From: Chrysomallon squamiferum
Lineage: Eukaryota; Mollusca; Gastropoda; Neomphalida; Peltospiridae
Reading direction: 5' to 3'
NCBI GenBank assembly: GCA_012295275.1
Contig: CM022665.1
Location: 35,732,022-35,792,021 of the forward strand
DNA length: 60,000 nucleotides
Positions 49,359-60,000 of the stretch are shown here, piece by piece. A program made the position numbers and the translations under genes. Each line of letters opens with the position of its first letter. Position 1 is the stretch's first letter. The notes under the pieces were generated by a model. It ran no database searches. It saw only the letters and a list, made by a program, of their open reading frames with translations, and was not told the origin of the DNA.

Positions 49359-50469
49359 CATCACAAATTAAAACATATAACACATAACACATTACCTGAT
49401 AGGTTTCTCTTTAAATCAGCTACAACTTATAAAATCTTTCCAAGTCAGAATCAGTTACACAAGAAAACATTAATTCCTTCTTACACATCCACTTCTATCT
49501 TGAAACGTTTTTTGGTTTTTTTTAACAGGAAACAAATAAATATAAAAAAGGTTAATATTCTTTCTTTCTTTTTCTTTTTTTTACATATATCTATGTATGA
49601 ACACAAATATAATTATCCTAGCACTGTCAGTATTCCAGCAGAAATAACGCACTAAACAAGTGCCACAAGTTTTCGTTCATAATGCTTGTTATTCACAGAA
49701 ACTCGGTTGAAACCATTAAGCAACAACTTGGGAGAAAATTAAGGGCACATGGTGTAAGGTGGCAATGGATACTGGAAGGTAAAAATGAAGTGAGGCAAAG
49801 CCAAAAGCAAGCAGGCAGATAGACAGACAGTCAGGCAGGCAGGTAGGCTACCAGACTGAAAGAAGAGAAAGGTAAAAAATAGACGAGAGGGAAAAAGAGA
49901 GAGAAAAATGTGTATGTAATGTTGAGCAAAAAGACAGAATGGTGGCAAGGAAATAATGTGAGGGATTCCATGGAAATACAATCTGTTGCTTACATCAGCC
50001 CAAGTATGTGGCTTTCTCTGACTGACTGGAAATAACCAATACATACCTAGCTGACTGTTTCTTGTTATATTTTCACCTGTTGCTAAGCATCAACAATGCT
50101 GGTTTTATTTTGTATTTTGTTTTTCAGTCAAAACATTTTTAAGTTGCAGAATTTTCAATTTCAGTATAATTAACTCTTCTTGAAGCTTATATAATAATAA
50201 TATCATTAATGATGATGATAATAATAATGATAACAGTAATAATAAATAAGGTTGCTTTTTTCTCCAGATCTTTTTCCCTGCAGTTATTACAACCAATGCC
50301 TCTAACTGTCTAAGGGAAAGTAAATAAAAAAGATCCTTAGAGCTAATAAGTAAGAACCAACCAATAAATGGAAGAAACAGATTCCTTCTTTCATATCACT
50401 ATAAAACAACAACTATATGACTAATGTAATAATTGTTAGTATCAAACTGTACTGGGGAGTCATTAAAGA

Positions 50470-50497
50470 TATTTATTATTATTATTATTATTATTTG
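50470..50497. repeat. (TTA)n microsatellite
   Basis: Short uninterrupted TTA/ATT run. Confidence 0.85.
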
Positions 50498-51279
50498 TTT
50501 ACTTATTTTATTTTATTTAATTTATTTTCACTTCTATAGATATTCCATAATTTTTTAAATATGTTGTTTGACTCAGAGGTGCTTTCTATCAACAATCATT
50601 TGTGAACCACAAATAAACAGAAATTTATTTCCTAATCATTTTGTGGTTTACGTTGAAATGTGCCTACATTTTCAAAGAATTCAATCAAAGGTTAAACTGA
50701 AGGTCACAAAAAAAAAAAAGAAATAAAAAAGAAAAGAAAATAGATACTGTCTGAAAGGTTTTCAGCAACAACATACGCTATTGTTCAGTTTTAGGTAAAA
50801 CTGATAGCATATGCCACTGAAGTGTTATGGATGATAAATTGCACATCCTCAGCAAGTCTGTTAAAAGCTGTAAATAGTTCACTAATTTAAGAGTTGTTCA
50901 ACTGGCACAGTGTCAGCCAAAAACTAAAACAAGGCTTGCAGAAAAAACAAAAACAAACAAAACATGACTTGAAGAATTTATTTTTAACTACAAGAATAAT
51001 AAATAAGTTGCTTTTAAAGATTTAAAAAGTTTTATTTTTTTATTGGTTTTTTCTATATGTTTATTTCTTGAAAAATAAAATTAAAGAAGTTTATTCATTA
51101 AATAATGTTATGGAATGGACAAATGAATCTGCATCCTGCTGGAATTCAGGTTATTTTTGGGGTCAGTGGAGTGGAGGGAGGATTAGCAGCAAGGGATCAT
51201 ATACATAAACAGGAAAGATTTTGTGAAACCAGTCATGAAACTGCTATAAAATATCCATGCAACCTAAAAGTATAACTTT

Positions 51280-51965
51280 TGAAGAATCTGTGATATAATG
51301 ATTATTTTATGAACCACATCTGTCCTGGTTATTGTTGCTGGAACAATACCAAAATCATAAGACTGAATCTTTGACTTAATTGTCGATATGTATGCATACT
51401 GCCTATGATTAGAACTATTGAAACTGTTATAAAAACACAATACTGAATGAACAATCTAATTATATGTGTTCTTATGTTCCTTGCTGGCTGTTAATGGATC
51501 TTCCCTAGAAAACAAAACTAAATAATGTGATCTCACTGATTTTTATCATGTATATACCCAAACCTTGCCTGATGATTATTTCTAAAACTGTAAATTTAAA
51601 AAATATTTGTAAATACATGTATTTGTTCTTTTTATTCTGTTATAACTGTTTGTGGATCTGCCCAGAAAGACAAAATACTACATCAGTGATATAACTATAA
51701 ATATAAATATCCACATCATAACTTCTTTATAATTATTCCTTAAAACTACCCTAAAATAAACAATAAAATCTATGTAAATGTGTATTAAATATCAGGCACT
51801 ATACCTTCTCTAGTCATCGTCCCTTGAAATACCCAAAAGCTATAACACAAAATCTGTGATCTAATTTGAAATACATACACTACCTTCCCTAGTAATCATT
51901 CACTGAACTGCCCTGAAAAGAAACCACTGAATGTGTGATATAACTGTAAACACTTATGTACAATC
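51280..51965. repeat. Degenerate tandem repeat, unit about 80 bp, 7 or so copies
   Basis: A unit of the form ACCTTCCCTAGTAATCATTC, (C)TGAACTGCCCTGAAAAGAAA and ATCTGTGATATAACTGTAAA recurs at about 51882, 51805, 51720, 51641, 51560 and 51478, plus a fragment near 51290. The last two copies are the most alike. Confidence 0.75.
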
Positions 51966-52679
51966 AGGTAGGTGGTAACTGTATATTCTAGGTCAGTATG
52001 TGATGGATGCTGGTACTGTTAGGTGTGTATTTGTCAGCTGTATGGTTGCTCTTATCTTTACTGCATGCTGTTAGCTGAGAGGAATCTCATAAAACATGCA
52101 CTTATTGCTGTAGCATGCAGAAAGAAATGTCGTGGTTTTTTGTGTTAAAAATAATTAGATCTGCTAGACTCCTTAGTTAATTTCATTAAGTGGAATGAAT
52201 GGATAAGTAAGTTTGTCATAAAGGAACAAATGAGCAAATCAGTGAGTGAAGAAATATATACATCAAACAATGAAAAGACAGAATAATAAAACTGAAGTAA
52301 TATTATTATTGATTTTTTTTAAAAATTACATAACTGAATTGAAAAACTTACAAAACAATACATATAAGAACATTATGTGAAGTTAAATAGTTTAAAATTT
52401 CAACATCTAAAGCAATCAAAATTATTTTGAAAGTACTGTTATATTGTAGATAAACATAACTAACATATTATAACTTTAAATAAGAATAATGTTTGGGGGT
52501 AATAAAATAAAATATAATAAAATGTTTAACATCTGAACACAGTGTAATACTGATGGGTATTAGATATTAAACATAGAGTTAAAATAAATTTAAAAAAAGA
52601 ATTACGCTTCATTTACTCTTATCAGTTAGCATGAAGAGAATTTTGTATATGCACATACTCATAAAAAGAAAACATATCT

Positions 52680-52800
52680 GATAAACCAGTTATGGGGCAC
52701 TGACTGGAACAGACAACATCTTAACAGGTGCATCAAGGAGCACTGGTCATGTGTCATGCCCCAGGTCAGTTCTGTAACCACTAAGATATAGCTTTATCTA
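52680..52800 (-). mobile_element. Possible tRNA-like SINE remnant
   Basis: On the minus strand TATCTTAGTGG (52778-52788) is one mismatch from the A box, followed by TTACAGAACTGACCTGGGGC. No clear B box. Confidence 0.3.
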
Positions 52801-54059
52801 TATATAGTTACATACATACATCTATTTCACAACATTTGTTGATGTATCACAATATTATTTAGCCACAAGCTATGTAATATTCTTAAAATAACTGGCCATA
52901 TGTAATTCATATAATGTTTCCGTGAACCATTGTAAGAAAAATGACATGTTTATTTACAGAATGGTATTTTATTTAAATTTTTAAACAATAGAGAAATTGT
53001 ATTACAAATTTGTTCTGAATTTAACTTTTTAACTTACAGTACAAAAAAAAAAAAATAATAATAATAATAAATAAATAAATAAAAATGGGATGTCAGAGTA
53101 TAGAGCCTTCAAAATCTTAAAAGTCATTACTGTTAACACTTTATGTTAAAAATCTAAAAGTTCTGATACAACTGTTCTGTCTGTTCTGAAAAGATTTATA
53201 AAAATTATAAAATATATAATCTGAGAATTATTTTACTGCTCTACATTTCACAGTATTAATAGTGTATTGGAATAATACCAATGATTAGTATGAAGGTACC
53301 ATGAAAGTCATTTACATTACTTTCTGTGCTGGGGAATGTTTTGTTTTTGTTTGTAGATTGATTATATTAATGATTTGAAAAAGGAATTATTTTAAATGTA
53401 GCAAAAAACAAGAATACCAAAGTAATAAAACATAAAAACTGATCATGCAGAATAACAAATTTAATAATTAGGTTTACTTTGCATTAGTGCATTTTTTATT
53501 TATTTATATGTGCATTTGTGTGTTTGTTTGTGTGTGTGGAGGGTTTGCATCTATGTAGGTGTGTCTATATATGCACTTAAGAGATTTCAACTTTTCAGTT
53601 CACACATTTACTTTATTTCATTAACAGCTATCTCACCTACAAGTTGTTTCTGTTGATCACCATGTCAACTCACTCCACTGATTTGAAAATAAGAAAAGAA
53701 ATGCTCTTATGTAAAACGTAGAAATACAGATAAGAAAAATGGCCTTGGTGAAAATGTGGTTAAGTCAAAAGTTTCCTATTGATAACATTTTGATATTACA
53801 AAAATATACAGTAACTTTTTATACATGTTCCTAAATTCATTTTCAGTTACAGAAATATATAACAAATCTTTCACACATTTTTAAAGCATACATGAACTGT
53901 TTTTATTGGGTTTCTGTATATTATGTCTTGAAATTTTGTGCCTCAAAACATTTATTATTTTATTATTATGATGATGATTATTTTATACTCTCATAATAAA
54001 TAAATAAATAAATAAAGTTTAAAAAGAAATAATCCAAAAAACAACAAAAAACAATTAAA

Positions 54060-54150
54060 TGACCCATACACAATTATGACCACTTGCTGGAATTGAACTC
54101 AGCATCTTACACATATCAGGAGTACATTCAGTATATGAAATTAAACAATT
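54060..54150 (-). mobile_element. Possible tRNA-like SINE remnant
   Basis: On the minus strand GTTCAATTC (54090-54098) is a perfect Pol III B-box match within GCTGAGTTCAATTCCAGC. The A-box side is degenerate. Confidence 0.35.
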
Positions 54151-55329
54151 TCACCAGCAAATGCAGTTATTACAACTGATATGACAGAAACTGCAATTAC
54201 TCTGCTGACACTGAGATGAGCAAATTGCATCAAACCATTATTGATCAGCATGTTGTCAAATAGAAAGGAAAGAAAAAAGAAGAAAAAAAATAGAAAAAAG
54301 AGGAAAGAAGATTAAATATAGCTGTTCAAATCCTCGACACCAAATGATAATAAATTTACCCACTGAATGAATGATGTAATTTTTTTCTCTCTCCAGAAGC
54401 ACTAAAATAAATAACTACTGTTGGAAACATAATAAGCAACATTGTGCAAATATCTTTCTGTTACGTAAAGAATATATATATCTTTACAAAAATTTCTTTG
54501 AAACATTAAAAGAACATATCTTTCAGTAAACAGTATTTATAAAACAAAAAAATTAAATGGAAATAGCAATAAAAGAAAAACCAAAACCAAAAAATATAAT
54601 AATAAAAAATAATAATAATTATTTAAAAAAAAATATAATAATAAACAAACAAACAAACAAACAAACAAATAAAACAATACTGTAAAAATAATAAAAAGGA
54701 AGAAAAAATATGAAAAAGAAAACCAATAAATTTCTCTAGCAAATTAAATCTTCTACATAATTACACACACATACACACAAAATTGAAAACCAAGTTTTCA
54801 TTAAAACAAATTAAAGACTTTTGCTATTATTAATTCTTGTTACTGATATATAACAAGATAACTAACAAATACATTTTTAAAATGATATATAATTTTTTTT
54901 TTTAAATACATCAACAAAACAAAACAACAGACAAAAAATAAATAACCCATACAACAGCTGTACACAATATTAATAAGATTTTGAATTTACATTATTACCT
55001 AAAAATGAATATGTTAAATTAATTATTATTCAGAATATGAAAGGAAAGGTAACTGGACTTTATTCTGTTGCAAAACATCAATATCAATATATTAGAACAA
55101 TATCACTTTACACATGAGTGATTGTCAGGTAATGCAATTTTTATGCCTTGTTTGTTACATTTACACAGCCAAAGAGATAGTCACAAGGGAAATAACTAGG
55201 TTTCTGTGAAAATAAAATGAATTTTCTCTGAAAATCCAAAACCTTTACACATCAATATTCCTTTCTTATTTTTACCTGTTTATATCAAGGGAGGTTCAGG
55301 ACTTCAGCATTTAAGCTACTGTGCATTAC

Positions 55330-55738
55330 TTTCATAGAAACAGAGACAGAGAAATACACAGAGAATAGAAAAAAGAAAGATAAAAGATAAAACAAAGACA
55401 GAAAGACAAACAGTGAAAGACATACAGAGAAAAAGAGAGGACAAATAGAGAAAGCAAAAGAAATAAAGAAAAAAAAAAGTACAAAAAACAACAAAAAACC
55501 CAGAATGTTATAAGTAGATTAAAAAACAAGGAAGAATTGAAAGAAAAAAATAACAAGGAACAGGAAATAGAAAAATAGAGAAAAATGAAAAAAAGAAAAG
55601 AAAAAAAGAAGAAGACAGAAAAGATGGAAAAATGAAAAATTTAAACAAAAAATGAAAAAAGATATGAAAAAGAAAGAGAAGCAAAAAAACAACCTGAAAA
55701 AAAATGAAAAACTGAAAAAAGAAAAATTGCAGAAAGGT
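55330..55738. repeat. Long purine-rich (A/G) strand-asymmetric tract
   Basis: About 400 bases in which the plus strand is almost all A and G (AAAGAAAGA, GAAAAA). The minus strand reads as poly-Phe/Ser/Leu frames, which are artefacts. Confidence 0.85.
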
Positions 55739-56835
55739 CTCATTTGGTTGATATTGATCGAGGTAACTCTGACGCAACTGAATGATGAGTGCAGTGTGAG
55801 CAATGTGACATCTCACACCAGTAAATTAACACTGACTTTCATGTGACGTCTCCCGGAAACTCACAGCATAAAGTTCACATTTCACACAGAGATAAAGATG
55901 ATTAATACAAGTTTTCTCTTCTGCAATTAGCAATAGAGACTTTTAAATTTAATTAATTAATTTTTTAAAATAAAAATAGATATTATTTTAGTTAATTCTT
56001 CCTCTATTTTTGTTTCCGACTTTAACCATTTCATTTAACTGTTTGTTTGTTTTATTAATTTATTAGACTTACTTACTGCAGCAAATAAAATTATTATTAT
56101 TATTTTATTTACCTATAATAAAAAAAGTTAAAGATTATAACCATATAATTTAAAAAATTGTTTAAATTTTGCAAACAAAATAAAGAAGAATTTAACTCCA
56201 AAACAGATGTAAAAAAACAAAACAACTGAAACCTCAACAACAACAAAGATAATAATAATCATGACAATAAAGATATTTATTAGGATGAAAATATTTTAAT
56301 ATATAAAGGACATGTCTTGATGTTCAATTCTTTTAAACTAGAAATTAATTTTTAAAGTTACCTAGATTTATTTATTTAAAAAAATGCACCAATCCATATT
56401 TTAGATTTCCTATCACAGCACCCCTCAAGCCAAACAATTCTAGAACAATGTCCAAATATCTGGTTATTGTAAAGAGAAGTAAAGTCAAATGCTAGGTTGA
56501 AATGTTACACTTAAATCTTAATGAATTATATGCATATTCCCTCATGGCAGAACATGACATAACAAACATAAACAAAAAAAAAAAAAAAAAAATAAAGAAC
56601 TCACACACAAAGAAAAACATAGAAGAAGAACAAAATTATTTTTATTAATATCATCAGTATGATGCAGTAGGCCTGTTATAAAAGTCAGATCCTTTATGCT
56701 GATAAAGATATTGCTACTGTCTTTTATTTTTGTTGTTACAGTTGTTGTTATTATTAATATTATTATGAATTTGTTGATGTTTCTTGCCAAATTTTGCAAT
56801 AATAATAATTAATAATAACAGAAACAAAACACAGT

Positions 56836-56869
56836 AATAATAATGATAATGATAATGATGATGATGATG

Positions 56870-56926
<57 letters not shown>
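56836..56926. repeat. (GAT/AAT)n trinucleotide array
   Basis: GATAAT/GAT units followed by a pure AAT run of about 60 bases. Confidence 0.95.
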
Positions 56927-57424
56927 TCTTACATCAATTAATTATTCAAATGTACAAGTCTGGTTAGTCATGCTTCAATGACTGCTGCCAGACACAGCTC
57001 TTTGAATGACAAAAAAGAAGCTAACATAAACAATGGAAGGCAAGTACAAACAACTGATGCAAGTACTGATGTCTCTCCTCGTGGGAACAAAAATCAATAA
57101 CATAAATCATGATCCAAGCCAGCAGAAAGGCGGGCTTTTATTTAATGGCAAAATTGATGCTTTGAGCTCGTCAAATACTACTGAGACATCATGAGCATGC
57201 AATGCACAAGGCCACAGAACTTTCGGTAAATGTCCACAAAAAAACCAAAAAGACAAATGAAAAAGTTTAATAGGTGCAGAAGAATTACATTCAGGGTATT
57301 TTAAACTACAGTGTGTACAAGATATAGCAGAGATGAGTTATTTTTAGTTAACTGTTTGTGACAGAGATTAACAAAATAAATGAGAAGGAAGAGTGAGTGT
57401 GAGATTACGAATGAGAAAGAAAGA

Positions 57425-57612
57425 GAGAGAAACAGCAAGAAAGTGAGAGAAATAGAGAAACAGAATAAATTAAAATGATCAAATTTTTGTTGCATCGGAT
57501 ATATCTGTGGAAAGTTTCAGAAAGAAGCAGAGAGAGAGCGAGAGTGAGAGAAATAAAGAAACAGAATATAATGAAGATGACCAGAGTTTTACTGCATCAG
57601 ATACATATATAA
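57425..57612. repeat. Two-copy tandem duplication, period about 110 bp
   Basis: GAGAAATAGAGAAACAGAAT through GTTGCATCGGATATAT (about 57446-57506) recurs as GAGAAATAAAGAAACAGAAT through TACTGCATCAGATACAT (about 57547-57606), with GA-rich sequence between. Confidence 0.75.
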
Positions 57613-57616
57613 AGAG

Positions 57617-57618
<2 letters not shown>

Positions 57619-57661
<43 letters not shown>
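57619..57661. repeat. (GA)n microsatellite
   Basis: Uninterrupted GA run directly after the duplicated segment. Confidence 0.95.
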
Positions 57662-57664
<3 letters not shown>

Positions 57665-59349
57665 ACTTCAATAGTTCTTCAGCTTCACAATTTGATCTTT
57701 AATAAACCTACATGCTGCTAATCAGGGCAAAGTTCTATATGGCACTGGAGATCTGTGCTACATGCCAAATATGATAATCATCACATCAAGATATTTTCCT
57801 TTTCGTTTTTCTTTACAACATGAAACAACCACTTGCTGGAAAACTGGAATATAATTCTATAATAAATTGACCTTTCAGCCAACCACTACTGAATGGAAAC
57901 TATTCTGTAATAATCCCTTCAATTCAGAACATGTATCAATACGATTATAAAGCTTTAGCTTTAATCGAAGATGTGCTATTGACAATTGCAGTGTGCTTGG
58001 CCCAAATATGTGATCTATTTTTATTTTTCATACACATATTTTCCCCACTGGCTGCTAAAATTAATTATCTTTAGCTGTAAGCAAGCAAAGGCAATTTTCA
58101 AAGTGACAGAAACATGCAGCCATCTTGAGTTTCATATTCCAAATAATCATATATTATCACAGAACATAATTATATACAAAACAAGAATTTAAACAGTGTC
58201 AGAAACACAAGCACAAAATCTGAAGAAAAAATGTTAAATAAAATAAATAACAATGTAAATGAAAGTGATAAGCCTAGTTAGAGAATTATTATCATGCAGT
58301 AAAATCGAAGGATAACTACTATATCATACTAATGCCAGTGTATCAAATTTTGATTAATGGTAAAATAAGAAAATAAGAAGAAAAAGAGAATGTAATATAT
58401 TCTGAGAAAATAAAAATGTTGTAAGTTTGCTAAGTGCAAGGAGAGGGCATTTTAAATGTTTAAATGAAGTAATGTTTAAGTTGGTATATATATATTTTTT
58501 TAATCAAATTTGAGACTGGTAACAGTTTATGTATATGTGTATGTGGTTGTGTGTTTACATATATGTATGTTGTGTATATATGAATGTGTGTATTTGTATA
58601 TAAATAGAAAAATACAGTATTCTACTTCATTTAAAATAATACAAATATAATACTATCTTCATATTCACTCCTTCCTTAACTAATAGATAAATATGAACAA
58701 ATACATAATTTCTCTCTCTTCCTTGGTTATTACAGAAATTCCCATACATGAACATTTATATATACACTTACAAAATTATATTTATATATACTGCTTTTTT
58801 CAAACATATCAAGGTAAACTTCTATCTAGGACAAAACATATATAGAATTACAATTGAAAAATCATCTGGGAAAAACGATGTGTACTTATAATTTGTTTCT
58901 GAAATGACCCGAGTGATTACCCTGCTTCACTAAACAAGTCAGTATTTGTTTTGCATACTGCTGGTGTTTACTGGATTACAAACACTAGCTTTAAAAATAG
59001 CTCACAAATAACTTGAAAACCTTAAGAAAACACACTCAAATTAACCTCAGTACAGACGCACTAGTTCAAGTCACTTACAACCATTGTGGTCTGACATTAT
59101 TTTGAGTTAATTGTAAAATCATCATAATCTGAACCTGAGATCCAAATCATTCAAGTGCCTCTTTACGAAATATGTCCTCATTTTTTCTGTGTTGTGGATA
59201 GAGCCAAAGACATGGATCAATTGTGGAATACAGTGTGATGGGTCCTAGGATCAATTTTTCTCATTGTCAGTCCCAGGTCATTTCAGTTCCTTTAAGTTAT
59301 TTAAAAAAATAATAATAATGCAGCGTCAGTAAATTCTAATTCACCACTA

Positions 59350-59585
59350 AAAAGATGTGATTAAGATGTGATAATATAACAAAAGGTATCTTCTCAAATA
59401 TTAAAATCCATTATCATTATTTAGTAACGAGATCAAAAGAAAAAAAAAAGAAAAAAAAAGAAAAGAAAAAAAAAAGAAAAAAGAAATCTATATTTGCAGA
59501 TGTGACAATAAAAGATTCTTTGCTGCTGAAAAGACATAATTAGGTGATGATATGACACAAAGCATCTTCTGAAATATTTAACAGA
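59350..59585. repeat. Two-copy repeat flanking an A-rich tract
   Basis: GATGTGATAATATAACAAAA, GGTATCTTCTCAAATATT (about 59366) recurs as GATGATATGACACAAAGCAT, CTTCTGAAATATTT (about 59545). Between them is an AAAAG-rich run (59431-59486). Confidence 0.6.
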
Positions 59586-59904
59586 AAAAAACCCTCAGAA
59601 AAACAACAGTACCACAAATTAAAAAAACAAACAAACAAAAAGTGAAAAGCCTGCCATAAGATTTTTATAATGCACCACTTCTTTCTGTCAGTGATCGTCT
59701 GCCTCAAAAATATTTGTGATAATGGTTATCAACAATGCATGAAGCAATCACAGTGAAGTACATTTTATTACATTATCCTGTTACATGAAGAGATTCCACC
59801 ATCCCTGCTATAATCAGAAATCTGTCAACATTCTTGCAGTGTGTTCAGTACACGTATCCTTTTACTTTTGTGACTGCAAGCACATTTAAAATGTTTGATA
59901 AGGA

Positions 59905-60000
59905 TAGGCACAAGACAGTCTACAGCCACAAGGACTAGATAATCTACAGTGTTAATGACAAGACAATATATAGTTCTAACAACAAGACAATCTACAGCTC
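59905..60000. repeat. Tandem repeat running off the right edge, unit about 25-29 bp
   Basis: Copies of ACAAGACAATCTACAGCTCT and variants (CAAGACAGTCTACAGCC, CTAGATAATCTACAGTG, CAAGACAATATATAGTTC) follow one another to the last base of the window, so the array continues beyond it. Confidence 0.75.

Larger units (their letters stand above)
42254..60000. other. Region upstream of the acyltransferase-like gene, no gene recognised
   Basis: AT-rich sequence that may be the first intron or intergenic DNA. An acceptor at 42290-42291 implies at least one upstream exon, which I could not locate. It holds the repeat arrays, SINE remnants and microsatellites listed separately. The low-AT patches (for example 51120-51200, 55740-55860) gave no convincing exon. 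Confidence 0.45.

Noticed and set aside
49739-50044. 101-codon minus-strand frame with Cys/Leu/Ser repeats
   Set aside because: The repetitive part comes from a CAGG/CAGA simple repeat. No conserved domain recognised.
55285-55816. Overlapping Phe/Ser-rich minus-strand frames
   Set aside because: They read the complement of a purine tract in several frames at once, a low-complexity artefact.

Overview
This is invertebrate nuclear DNA. It is very AT-rich and packed with microsatellites and poly-A/T runs. It carries three protein-coding genes with GT-AG introns, a cut-and-paste DNA transposon in an intron, and worn tRNA-derived SINE-like pieces. The gene content (a metazoan WEE1 kinase and an animal wax-synthase/DGAT-like protein) and one SINE remnant resembling Ceph-type elements suggest a lophotrochozoan, most likely a mollusc. 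The species cannot be fixed from the sequence.

Layout. (1) About 1-2650, minus strand: the 5' part of a WEE1 mitotic-inhibitor kinase gene. Three exons join in frame, and the gene runs off the left edge just after the ATP-binding lysine. Its upstream region has E2F-like, E-box and CCAAT sites, as expected for a cell-cycle gene. (2) About 2.7-13.8 kb: intergenic DNA with long GA repeats, a 459-bp MITE-like element and a worn tandem repeat. (3) 13.87-20.7 kb, plus strand: a seven-exon gene for a 330-residue protein with an N-terminal RWD domain, a probable second RWD-like domain and a C-terminal C3H2C3 RING, a probable ubiquitin E3 ligase. Intron 4 holds a 2.85-kb transposon with about 625-bp inverted repeats. 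Intron 6 begins with repeated copies of the exon-6/donor junction. (4) 20.7-29.9 kb: the gap between two convergent genes, with a 42-bp minisatellite and other tandem arrays. (5) 29.9-42.3 kb, minus strand: a five-exon gene for about 1130 residues. It has a Ser/Lys-rich disordered N-terminus, a hydrophobic membrane segment, a Cys cluster, a WS/DGAT acyltransferase-like domain with HPCMTDG in place of HHxxxDG, and a coiled-coil/Ser-rich tail. (6) 42.3-60 kb: no coding exon recognised. This is sequence upstream of gene 3 (possibly first intron or intergenic) filled with degenerate tandem repeats, SINE remnants and simple repeats.

The three genes have no obvious shared pathway. The distinctive features are structural: an exon-intron junction spread as a tandem repeat, a transposon hairpin 83 bp from an exon, an out-of-frame reading frame with a good splice donor overlapping the start of the acyltransferase-like gene, and many degenerate tandem repeat arrays. 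No CRISPR array, rRNA gene, intact tRNA gene or prokaryote-like operon is present.
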